From Streptomyces klenkii (lineage in GTDB: Bacteria; Actinomycetota; Actinomycetes; Streptomycetales; Streptomycetaceae): 64,000 nucleotides of DNA. The position numbers and the translations under genes are program-made. Each line of letters starts with the position of its first letter. Within the stretch, counting starts at the first letter, position 1. The stretch lies in the NCBI RefSeq assembly GCF_003626645.1, contig NZ_RBAM01000015.1, forward strand, positions 53,327 through 117,326, read 5' to 3'. Under the pieces are notes generated by a model. That model was not told the origin of the DNA. It made no database searches and saw only the letters and a list, made by a program, of their open reading frames with translations. Shown piece after piece: positions 39,842 to 49,100 of this stretch.

Positions 39842-42800
39842 GACTCTTCGTCAGCCTCACCGAGCCCGGCGCCGACCGGGATCTCGTCCTGGACGTCCCC
39901 GGCGGAACCACCGTCGAGGCCCTCGCCGAACGGCTCGGCGACGCCGGCGACGCCGCCGTCAGCCACACCGAGCCTCCCGTACTGCACCTCGGCGACCGCC
40001 CCCTCCCGCCCGGCGCGACGCTCACCGCCGCCGGGCTCCGCGACGGCGTCCGGCTGGGGCTCGGCGGGCCCGCCGCCCCGGAGCCCGTCTCCTACGGCGC
40101 GCCCCGCGGCGCGCTCCCGTCCCCGTCCCGCACTCCGGACGGCGAGCGCCTGCCGCGGGCGGCGGGCGTGGAGCTCCAGCTCGTCGGCGGGCGGGGAGCC
40201 GGCCGCGTCTGGGCGCTGCCGCCGGGGACGCACACCGTCGGTCCCCAGCCCGGCAGTTCCGTACGGCTGGAGGGGCGGGACGTGCCGCCCGCCGGGGTGC
40301 AGGTGACCGTACGGCCCGACGGCACGGTCCTGCTGCGCACCGGGGAGCAGGAGGCGCACGCCGCGCTCTCGCTGCCCGTTCCGCCACCCGACCGGCCGCG
40401 CGCGGACGCGCCTCCGCTGCCCCCGGCTCCGCCGGGTGACCTCCCCGACCCGGACGCCGACCCGGCCGAACCGCTGCCGCCGGGCTGGTGCGCGTGGCCG
40501 CTCGGCGGCGAGCTCGTCCTCGGGGAGTTCCTGCTCCGCGTGGCCGAGCCGACCGAGGCGGACGCCGCGCTCGCGGTCTCCGCGGACGGCGCGCACCTGG
40601 ACTTCAACCGGCCGCCGCGCATCGTCCCGCCGCTCCAGCCGGAGCGCTTCGTCCTGCCGGCTCCGCCCGTCGCGCCCACCCACCGGGCGGTCCCGCTGCT
40701 GATGATGCTGTCACCCCTGGTCATGGGCATCGGCATGGTCGTCTTCCTCAAGTCGTACTACTACCTGGTGTTCGCGCTGTTCAGCCCGGTGCTGGCGCTC
40801 GCGAACCACTGGAGCGGCAAGCGGACCGGCTGGCGCGACTACGTGGCCGCCGCCGCCAGCTACCGGACGCGCCGGGCCTCGCTGGAGCAGGACGTCCAAG
40901 CCAAGGTGGACCGCGAGCGCGCGCTGCGGACCGAGGCGTCCCCGGACCCCGCGACCGCGGGCCTGTGGGCCGTCGGGCCCGGCGCCCGGCTCTGGGAGCG
41001 CCAGCGCTCGCACGCCGACCACCTCCACCTGCGCGTCGGCACCGTCCGGCAGCCGTCCCTGCTCACCATCGACGACACCGCGCGCGAGGACAACCACCGC
41101 TCCGTCCACTGGGACATCCCCGACATGCCGGTCGGGGTGGACCTGGTGGGCGACGGGGTGCTCGGCATCGCCGGGGAGCGCGAGGCCACCGCGGCCCTGG
41201 CCCGCTGGGCCGTGGCCCAGGCGGCGATCCTGCACAGCCCGCGCGACGTCCGGATCACCGTGCTCACCGACGCCGCGGGCGCGGCCGGCTGGGAGTGGGT
41301 GCGCTGGCTGCCGCACGCCCGCCCCGGGCAGGGCGGTGTGGCCGCCCCGGCCGCGGGCGGGCCCGCGGTGACCCTCGGCAACGATCCCGAGACCGTCGCC
41401 GCCCGGGTCACCGAGCTCGTCTCGGCCGTGCGGTCCCGCAGCCGCGCCCGGGAGTCCGGGCTCGGCGGGGCGCTGATCAGCGAGCCGGACCTGCTCGTCG
41501 TCCTCGACGGGGCGCGGCACCTGCGCGACGTCCCCGGCATGATCCAGGTCCTCAAGGAGGGGCCCGCCGTGCGGGTCTTCCTGATCTGCGTCGACCGCGA
41601 GGAGCGGATGCTCCCGGAGGAGTGCGTGTCGGTCTGCTCCGTCGGCGCCCGCGAACTCACCCTGCGCCGTACGGGGCGGACCGACGTCACCACCGCCCGG
41701 CCGGACCTGGTCGACGCCGCGTGGTGCGAGCGGGTCGCCCGTGCCCTGGCGCCCGTGCGCGACGTGACGCCCGACGGCTCGGACGGCCTGCCCGCCGAGG
41801 TCGGGCTGCTGCGGCTGCTCGGCCTCGAACCGCCCCACGGGGACGAGTTCGTCCGCAGGTGGGAGCGGCAGCCCGCGTCTACCGGCATGCTGCTCGGCTC
41901 CGGCTACTCCGGGCCCGTCTCGTTCGACCTCGTCAAGGACGGCCCGCACGCCCTGATCGCGGGAACCACGGGCGCGGGCAAGTCCGAGCTGCTCCAGACG
42001 CTGGTGGCCACGCTCGCCGCGGCCAACCGGCCGGACGAGATGACCTTCGTGCTGGTCGACTACAAGGGCGGGAGCGCGTTCAAGGACTGCGTGCGGCTGC
42101 CGCACACCCTCGGCATGGTGACCGACCTGGACAGCCACCTGGTCGAGCGCGCCCTCACTTCTCTGGGCGCCGAGCTGCTCCGGCGCGAGCACGTCCTCGC
42201 GGCGGCAGGCGCCAAGGACCACGCCGAGTACCGGGCCATGCGGCGGCGGAACGCCTCGCTCGCACCGCTGCCCCGGCTGGTCCTGGTCATCGACGAGTTC
42301 GCCACGCTCGCCCGGGACGTGCAGGAGTTCATCCCGGGGCTGGTCTCCATCGCCCAGCGCGGCCGCTCCCTCGGCATCCACCTGGTGCTCGCGACGCAGC
42401 GGCCCGCCGGAGTGGTCACCGCCGACATCCGGGCCAACACCAACCTGCGCATCTCGCTGCGCGTCACCGACGCCGCGGACAGCCAGGACGTCCTGGAGGT
42501 CAACGACGCCGTCGGCATCTCCGCCGGCACGCCGGGCCGGGCGCTGGCCCGGATCGGGCACCGCTCCGTCCTGCCGTTCCAGACCGCGTACGCGGGCACG
42601 CCGCGCGAGGGCGGGCCGGCCGCGGAGGCCGGGCCCGTCGCGGTGCGGCCGGAGCAGCCCGTGACCGCCGCCGACATCCGCACGACGGACGTGACGTGGG
42701 CCCGGCTGGGGCGTCCGGCGCCCGCGCCGGGGCCGGACCGCGCCGCGGAGGACGACCCCGGTCTCCTGGACGACCCCTCGGCCCCGACCGACCTGACCGC

Positions 42801-44496
42801 GCTCGTCGAGGCCGTCCAGGAGGCGGCCGCGGCCCTCGGCATCCCGCAGCAGCCGAGCCCGTGGCTGCCGCCGCTGCCGGACCGGCTCACCCTGGACGAC
42901 CTGCCCGAGCGGCCCGTTCCGGCGGGCTTCCCCGACGGGTACCTCGCCCCGGTCCCGTGGGCGCTGGCCGACCTGCCGGGCGCCCAGTGCCAGGAGCCCC
43001 TGGAGCTGGACCTCAACACCTTCGGCCACCTCTACGTCATCGGGACTCCGCGCTCGGGCCGGACCCAGGTGCTGCGCACCCTCGCCGGGGCGCTCGCCCG
43101 CCGCCATTCCACGGCGGACGTGCACCTGTACGGCATCGACGCGGGGGGCGGCGCGCTCGCCGCGCTCCACCCGCTGCCGCACTGCGGGGCCGTCGTGCCG
43201 CGCGCCGACCTGGAGCGCATCGGCCGGCTGCTGGCCCGGCTCATGGCCGAGACGGCCCGCCGTCAGGAGCTGCTGGCCGCGCACGGCGCCTCCGGGCTCG
43301 CCGAACTGCGGTCGCTGCTGCGGCCGGAGGACCGGCCGGCGCACATCGTGGTGTTCGTCGACGGCTGGGACTCGCTGGTGGCCCTGCTCGGCGACCACGA
43401 CGGCGGCCGTTACGTCCACGAGCTCACCGCCCTCATCCGCGAGGGCGCGCCCCTGGGCATCCACGTGGTCGCCACTTCGGAGCGGGCCCTGCTCACGGGC
43501 AAGGCCGCCGCGCTCAACGACGACCGGCTGCTGCTCCGGCTGACCGACCGCACCGAGTACACGCTCGCGGGCGTGGCTGCCAGGCGGATCCCCGAGCTGG
43601 TGCCGCCGGGGCGGGGCTGGCGCGGCGGCAGCGGCACCGAGGTCCAGGTGGCCCTGCTGGGCCGTCCCGCGGAGGGCGCCACCGCCCCGGCCGGCGGCCG
43701 CGACCAGGCCGAGGCGCTGCGGGAGATCGGTGCGCGGGCGGAGCGGCGCGACCGCGCCGTGCCGGCCGCGCGGCGTCCCGCGAAGGTGCTCAGCCTGCCC
43801 GCGAAGATCGCCTTCGCCGACGCGTACGACAAGGTGCCCGAGGCGCGGCGGCGTCCGCTGTGGGGCCTGCTGGGCATCAGCGGCGACGATCTGGCGCCGC
43901 TCGGCGTGGACTTCGCGGCGGACGCGCCGTCGTTCCTCATCAGCGGCCCGCCCGGAACGGGGCGCTCCACCACGCTGGCGTCCCTCGCGGTCTCCCTGCT
44001 GGCCGGGGGCACGAGGGTGGTCGCCCTCACGCCGCGCGAATCGCCGCTGCGCGGTCTGGCCCGGCACCCGCTGGCCACCGTGCTGACGCAGGCCGATCCG
44101 CTCGACGAGGACGTGCGGGCCGCGCTCGACGCGGGCACCGGCCCGGCCGTGGTGCTGGTCGACGACGCGGACCTGCTGTCCTCGATGCCCGCGGCCGACG
44201 AGGTGCTGCGCGACATCGCGGCCACCGGTCGCGACCGGGGCATCGGGCTGGCGGCCGCGGGCACTCCGGAGGCGCTGACCTCCGCCGGGTTCGGCTGGCT
44301 GGGGCAGGCGCGCAGGCTCCGCAAGGGGCTGCTGCTGGCCCCGCAGTCCCCGAGCGAGGGCGACATGCTCGGCGTGCGGCTCCCGTACGACCTGCTGCGC
44401 TCGCGGCCCGTGCCCGGGCGCGGGCTGACGGTGGATCCGGTGACGGGGGATCTGGTCTCCCTCCTCGTGCCGGAGACCGTGTTGCAGGAGGGGTGA
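39838..44496 (+). CDS. EccC/EssC-type FtsK/SpoIIIE ATPase with ubiquitin- and FHA-like N-terminus
   Basis: A 1552-residue motor of type VII secretion. Order: ubiquitin-like (YukD-like) domain (~1-80), FHA-like domain (~105-190), a pair of transmembrane helices (~285-325, PLLMMLSPLVMGIGMVVFLK), then three P-loop domains. The first ATPase is canonical: GTTGAGKSELL with Lys715, LVLVIDEFATLARD as Walker B. In the second (GTPRSGRT, Arg1075) and third (GPPGTGRS, Arg1376) the Walker A lysine is arginine, so only the first is expected to hydrolyse ATP efficiently. FHA plus ATPases on one chain resembles EssC of Firmicutes more than the split or FHA-free EccC of mycobacteria. Confidence 0.9.
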   Translation: MRLFVSLTEPGADRDLVLDVPGGTTVEALAERLGDAGDAAVSHTEPPVLHLGDRPLPPGATLTAAGLRDGVRLGLGGPAAPEPVSYGAPRGALPSPSRTPDGERLPRAAGVELQLVGGRGAGRVWALPPGTHTVGPQPGSSVRLEGRDVPPAGVQVTVRPDGTVLLRTGEQEAHAALSLPVPPPDRPRADAPPLPPAPPGDLPDPDADPAEPLPPGWCAWPLGGELVLGEFLLRVAEPTEADAALAVSADGAHLDFNRPPRIVPPLQPERFVLPAPPVAPTHRAVPLLMMLSPLVMGIGMVVFLKSYYYLVFALFSPVLALANHWSGKRTGWRDYVAAAASYRTRRASLEQDVQAKVDRERALRTEASPDPATAGLWAVGPGARLWERQRSHADHLHLRVGTVRQPSLLTIDDTAREDNHRSVHWDIPDMPVGVDLVGDGVLGIAGEREATAALARWAVAQAAILHSPRDVRITVLTDAAGAAGWEWVRWLPHARPGQGGVAAPAAGGPAVTLGNDPETVAARVTELVSAVRSRSRARESGLGGALISEPDLLVVLDGARHLRDVPGMIQVLKEGPAVRVFLICVDREERMLPEECVSVCSVGARELTLRRTGRTDVTTARPDLVDAAWCERVARALAPVRDVTPDGSDGLPAEVGLLRLLGLEPPHGDEFVRRWERQPASTGMLLGSGYSGPVSFDLVKDGPHALIAGTTGAGKSELLQTLVATLAAANRPDEMTFVLVDYKGGSAFKDCVRLPHTLGMVTDLDSHLVERALTSLGAELLRREHVLAAAGAKDHAEYRAMRRRNASLAPLPRLVLVIDEFATLARDVQEFIPGLVSIAQRGRSLGIHLVLATQRPAGVVTADIRANTNLRISLRVTDAADSQDVLEVNDAVGISAGTPGRALARIGHRSVLPFQTAYAGTPREGGPAAEAGPVAVRPEQPVTAADIRTTDVTWARLGRPAPAPGPDRAAEDDPGLLDDPSAPTDLTALVEAVQEAAAALGIPQQPSPWLPPLPDRLTLDDLPERPVPAGFPDGYLAPVPWALADLPGAQCQEPLELDLNTFGHLYVIGTPRSGRTQVLRTLAGALARRHSTADVHLYGIDAGGGALAALHPLPHCGAVVPRADLERIGRLLARLMAETARRQELLAAHGASGLAELRSLLRPEDRPAHIVVFVDGWDSLVALLGDHDGGRYVHELTALIREGAPLGIHVVATSERALLTGKAAALNDDRLLLRLTDRTEYTLAGVAARRIPELVPPGRGWRGGSGTEVQVALLGRPAEGATAPAGGRDQAEALREIGARAERRDRAVPAARRPAKVLSLPAKIAFADAYDKVPEARRRPLWGLLGISGDDLAPLGVDFAADAPSFLISGPPGTGRSTTLASLAVSLLAGGTRVVALTPRESPLRGLARHPLATVLTQADPLDEDVRAALDAGTGPAVVLVDDADLLSSMPAADEVLRDIAATGRDRGIGLAAAGTPEALTSAGFGWLGQARRLRKGLLLAPQSPSEGDMLGVRLPYDLLRSRPVPGRGLTVDPVTGDLVSLLVPETVLQEG

Positions 44497-44500
44497 GGAC

Positions 44501-44542
44501 GCGCGAGGCGCCCCCGGCCGGCGGGCCGGGGGCGCCTCGCGC
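44501..44542. terminator. Bidirectional hairpin between ATPase and WXG100 genes
   Basis: A perfect 19-bp stem (44501-44519 and 44524-44542, arms beginning GCGCGAGGCGCC) with a GGCG loop. It fills the gap between the convergent stops of the ATPase and the small WXG100-like gene. No T-run, as usual for Streptomyces terminators. Confidence 0.85.
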
Positions 44543-44559
44543 TGTGCGGCGGGTGCGGG

Positions 44560-44862
44560 TCAGCCGTTGGTGCCCTTGGCGATGTCCGCGTCCATCTGCG
44601 CCACGGCGGTCTTGATCTTCTGGAACTGGCCGGCGAAGGCGGTGATGCCCTTCATCGCCTCGCTCAGGGAGAGCGTCAGCTTCTCGTACGAGGCCTTCAT
44701 CGCCGGGCTGCTCTGCTGCATGAACAGGCCGTTGTCCAGCAGGCCCTCGACGGTCGTCTTGGTGGACTGCAACATCGGCACGATGTTCGTGACGGCGTCG
44801 TTCATCGTCTTGGCGACCTTGTCGATCTCGGCGTAGTCGATGCTGACGTTGCCCTGGGGCAT
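44560..44862 (-). CDS. WXG100-like secreted helical protein
   Basis: A 100-residue protein with two helical halves around a turn at ~45 (LDNGLFMQQSSPAMKASYEKL), the size and shape of EsxA-type proteins. The usual W-x-G of the turn is not present; NGLF occupies the place. Genes of this family encode substrates or co-substrates of type VII secretion and usually act in pairs; the next gene upstream has W-S-G. AAGGAGA five bases before the ATG supports the start. It is convergent with the ATPase gene. Confidence 0.75.
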   Translation of the reverse strand: MPQGNVSIDYAEIDKVAKTMNDAVTNIVPMLQSTKTTVEGLLDNGLFMQQSSPAMKASYEKLTLSLSEAMKGITAFAGQFQKIKTAVAQMDADIAKGTNG

Positions 44863-44923
44863 GGTGTCTCCTTGGTGTGATCCGGGTGAGGGGTGCTGTG
44901 TTGCTGCTCCGGCCGGGGCCGGT

Positions 44924-45913
44924 TCAGGATTCGAGGCGCCAGCCGGTGTCCTTGCCGGCGGTGCTGCTGACCCACTTCTGCGAGCGGCCGTCGGGGGTCT
45001 CGACGGTCTTCGTCCCGCTGCCGTCCTTCTTGAGCTCGACGGTCGTGGTCGTCTCGCCGCCCTTGTCGTCCACGGTGGTGTCGATGGTGCCCGTGACGGT
45101 CCGTTGCTTGCCGTCCTTGTCGGGCCCGGTGGTCGTGTAGGTGGTGTGGGTGGTCCGCTGCCCGGTCTGCGGGTTGAAGACCGAGGAGGTGTCGCCACTC
45201 GTGACGGTCGTCTTGCCGTCCGCGGACGTGGTGGTGCTGTGGAAATTGCTGGTCGTAGTCTTGGCGTTCGGCGCGGTGTCCGCCGTGGTGGAGTGGCCGT
45301 TGGTGACCGTGACGTTGCCCTGCACGTCGGTGGAGCGCGACTCGTAGGTGCCGTCGGGGCGGTAGGTCGTCGTCTCCGTGCTGGTCAGGCCGCTCTTGGT
45401 GGTGACGGTCGTGGTGACCGTCTGCGGCTTGCCGTCCGGGCCGTAGGTGTACGTCGTGGTGGTGGAGTTGCCGTTGGGGTCGGTGGTGGTCCAGGTGGCC
45501 GGCGCCTGCCCCGGGTCCTTGGGGGCGTCCGGGTCGTTCGGGTCCGCCTTCCCCTCGGCCACCAGCTTCTGCCACTCGTCGTAGGCGGCCTTCCGCCCCT
45601 TCCACAGGTCCGCGGCGATGGCGGCGCCCTGCCGGTTCGCGTCGGCCGCCAGCTTGAAGTCCCAGGCGGCCCACTCCTTGCCCACCTTCTCGTACAGCTC
45701 GCCGAGTTTGTCCAGCTTCTCCTCGGACCGTTTGAAGGCCCCGCTCCACCGGACGTAGTACTGGCGCACCGCCGTCCTGGCCCCCGCCGGGCCGATCTGC
45801 TCGGCGGAGGGGTCGGGCGCGTGCGTGCGCGCCTCGGCCACCTGCTCCTTCAGTGAGCGGGCCTTCTTCGCCACGTCGTAGAGCAGCTCGTAGTCCACGG
45901 CTACGTCCGGCAC
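44924..45913 (-). CDS. WXG100-like domain fused to Thr-rich YD-like repeats
   Basis: A 329-residue protein. The N-terminal ~100 residues are helical and have the turn motif VRWSGAFKRSEEKLDKL, a clear W-x-G. A spacer (~125-155) is followed by ~180 residues of beta-type repeats rich in Thr, Asp and Gly (TYTYGPDGKPQTVTTTVTT, TTYRPDGTYESRSTDVQGNV), resembling YD/RHS-like repeats of surface and toxin proteins. A GTG start with GAGGAGG five bases upstream fits well. It is likely a type VII substrate and the partner of the small protein downstream in the same operon. Confidence 0.75.
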   Translation of the reverse strand: MPDVAVDYELLYDVAKKARSLKEQVAEARTHAPDPSAEQIGPAGARTAVRQYYVRWSGAFKRSEEKLDKLGELYEKVGKEWAAWDFKLAADANRQGAAIAADLWKGRKAAYDEWQKLVAEGKADPNDPDAPKDPGQAPATWTTTDPNGNSTTTTYTYGPDGKPQTVTTTVTTKSGLTSTETTTYRPDGTYESRSTDVQGNVTVTNGHSTTADTAPNAKTTTSNFHSTTTSADGKTTVTSGDTSSVFNPQTGQRTTHTTYTTTGPDKDGKQRTVTGTIDTTVDDKGGETTTTVELKKDGSGTKTVETPDGRSQKWVSSTAGKDTGWRLES

Positions 45914-46120
45914 GGTCGCCTCCTCGCGGTCGCACGAAACTGTCACACCGACAGATGGCCTTCCTGCACAATCCGTTCACTTGTCACGGGAGGAGACTTC
46001 CGTCTCAGTGGTGACTTTCTCCACAGAGTGAACCGAAGGCACTCCGATCCCATCGGACAGGTAGACCGTGTGGGCCGCCCGGGGAGGGCGGCGCGGTGCG
46101 CGAGGGGGAGGGCGTCAGAC

Positions 46121-49100
46121 GTGGCCACGCGTCCCGGTGACTGGAACGCCGTGGGGCTGAGCGGGGACCCGGTCCCCGGCGACCCCGCCGTCATCAACGG
46201 CCTGGCCGACGCCATGCGCCGGCTCGCCGACACCGCCGGAACGATCCACGACGGCCTCAACGCCCTCCAGGACACCTCCGCCCAGGGGCAGCGCTTCATC
46301 GGCAAGACCGCCGAGGCGCTGCGCGGCAAGGTCGACGAGCACCTGAACAAGTTCGCCGGGTCGGTGCGCGAGTCGTTCCTCCTGGCCGAGGCGGCGATGC
46401 GGGCCTACGCCACCGCCGTCGCCACCGCGCAGTCGGCTGCCGACCAGGCCCTGAACGCCGCCCAGGGGATGGCCCAGGACGACCCCCTGCGGCAGGGACT
46501 CACCGACCGCGTCAACAACGCCCGGAGCGAACTGAACGCCGCCGTCACCCAGCTGAGCCATCAGCTCACGGAGGCGGGCCAGCGGATGCAGATGCCGGTG
46601 AGCAACTGCGAGCTGTTCTGGGAAGCCTTCGAGATCCTCACCATCATCGTCTCGATCCTCGCCATCTTCACCGGCGGCCTCCTCGGCATCCTCGCCTGGG
46701 CGATGAACGCCGTCAATTTCATCAAGGTCGCCGTCGACTTCAGCCAGGGCAAGGCGACCGGCCTGCAACTCGGGCTCGCCTTCCTCGGCATCCTCTTCCC
46801 GTCCACCAAGGGCATCGGCGGCACCCTCAAGGCCCTCGGCAAGGGCATCAAGGCGGGCGGCGCCGGCTTCCTGGACGACGTCGGCCGCCTCGCCCGCCTC
46901 ACCGGGACGAGCCGCCTGGTGGTCGCGCCCCTGCTCCTCGGCTCCCGGCTCGGCGCCGGGCTGCGCGGGTTCGTGCCCCTGGTGTGGACGGGCATGAAGT
47001 CCCTCGGCCGCGCCGGCCTCGACGACTGGGCGAAGGTCACCGGGAACCTCAGCGGCGCCTGGGCCAAGGCCGGCGCCTACGGGATGGTCACCCTGAACAG
47101 GCTCGGCCGGTTCGGGGTGGCGGCCCTGCTGCCCCTCAACTTCGCCGAGATCGGCGTCGTCGGCTTCCGGGGCGCGGCGGCCCTGGCCTTCGCCGACCGC
47201 GTCCTCGGCATCCCGCAGCACTCGCTCCGTCAGATGATGGCCAGGGCGGGCGACCTGGAGTACCTCATGAAGGGCGTCCACCCGGGGGCGGCCGGAGGGG
47301 GACACGGCCCCGGGTTCCCCGGCCGGGCGGGCGCGCACCTCGGAACCGGCCCGTTCGGCGGGCTCCGCCCCGGCCCGGGCCTCGGGTCGGTGTCGACCGA
47401 CCTGTTCCACCTCTCGCTGACCCGGACCCCGTCCCTCGACTTCACCCAGCTGGGCTTCGCCAAGCTCGGCGACGTGCTGCTGCCCCGCACCGGCGCGGCC
47501 GCGCACGCCGGCACGAACGCCGCCCCCGGCCTGCACGCCGTCCAAGGGCTCGTCACCCCGCCCCTGCCCGAGAACTTCACGCTCGGCAGGGGCGGCCTGG
47601 CCGTGCCCGCGGCGGCCGCCGACTCCGCCGTCACCCCCCTGACCCACCTCGACGCCTCCCTCGGCCAGATCCGGCTCGACAGCAACCTGCTGCTCCCCGC
47701 CGACACCGCCGTCGGCGTCGTCCACGGGGCCCGGCACCCCTCCGGGCTCTCCCTCCTCACCGACGCGCCCGCCACGGGGCACGGCGTGGAGGTGCCGGGC
47801 GGACTCGCGAAGGCCGGGGACGCCGTGGCCGACAGCACCGGCCTGGCGCGCGGCGCCCTCGGTCACGCCGAGGACCTGGCCGACCTGAAGTTCCCCGAAC
47901 TCCTGGCCCTCCAGCAGGGCGAGATCACGCTGCGCGGCATCTCCTCGGACGGCATCGCCTTCCGCATCGGCCGGGACACCGACGTGACGGTCAACGCCCA
48001 GACCCTGTCGTCGCTGGCGGCCGGCTCGCACGGCGGCGTGCCGCACACCGGCGGCCTCCCCGGCGCGGCCGGGCTCCCCGACGGCGCCGTGGGAAACGCG
48101 GCCTCGCACAGCGCGACGCCGCACGGCGGGGTGCCGGGCGCCTTGCCGGCGCAGTCCGTCCCGCCCGTGACCACGCACGTCGCCTCTCCGCAGCACGGCA
48201 CGGCGGCCTCCACGGCCCACGGCACCGCTCACCCGCCCGCCGCCACCACGCTCAAGGACACGGCACCGCAGGCCCCGCACACGGTGAAGGTCGCCGACGC
48301 GCCGGCGCCCTTGTCCGCGGTGAACAGCCGCGAGCAGGCCCTCGCCCTGCTCAAGGGCGACGACGCCCGCCCCCGCGGCGCGGGGCTGAGCGCGTCGGCC
48401 GACAAGCCCGCGGGCGGCGTCTCCTCCCGCGCCGCCCTGGACGCGGCCGGGGTCTCTCCGTCCCGCGTGGACACCCACGCCCTCGACCTGGTGGCCCGGC
48501 CCGGCCGCTCCGCCGACACCGCCGGGGCGGCCCACCTCGCGCAGGCCGCGCCGCAGCCCCTTGCTCCTCACCCCGCGCACGCCGGGCCTGCCGGCGAGGG
48601 CGTGGTCGCGCCCCGGGGCGGCGGGCCCGGCCGCCCGGATCCCTCGGCCGGGCCGGGAGACCTGCGTCCGCCGTCCCGGTCCGGGCAGACGTCGCCCCTC
48701 GGCCCGGCCGCCCCCGTGCCGACGGGCATCGAGGGACACGCCGCGGCCACCGTCAGGAACCAGCTCCGGCTCTCCATCGGGCACGTCATCACGGGCGGTG
48801 CCGCGGACCAGGTGACGGCCGAGCTCCGCATGCAGCGCTACGTGGCGTACGAGAACTCCCTCGCCGACCTCCGCACCGCGCAGCGCGACGCGGGCGCCGG
48901 AGCCCCGAGGACCCCCGGCGCCGGCCCCTCCGGCGGGCCCTCCCCGGCGCGGACCGCCGCGCAGGAGCGGCTGGACGCCGCCGTCGCCGAGGTCAAGGAC
49001 GCCCGCAAGGGCCTCCGCGAGCTCGGCATCGACCCGGACGCGACCCTGAAGGAAGTGCGGTCGCTGAACGCCCGCACGGTCCTGGAGCACGGCGGCCTGC

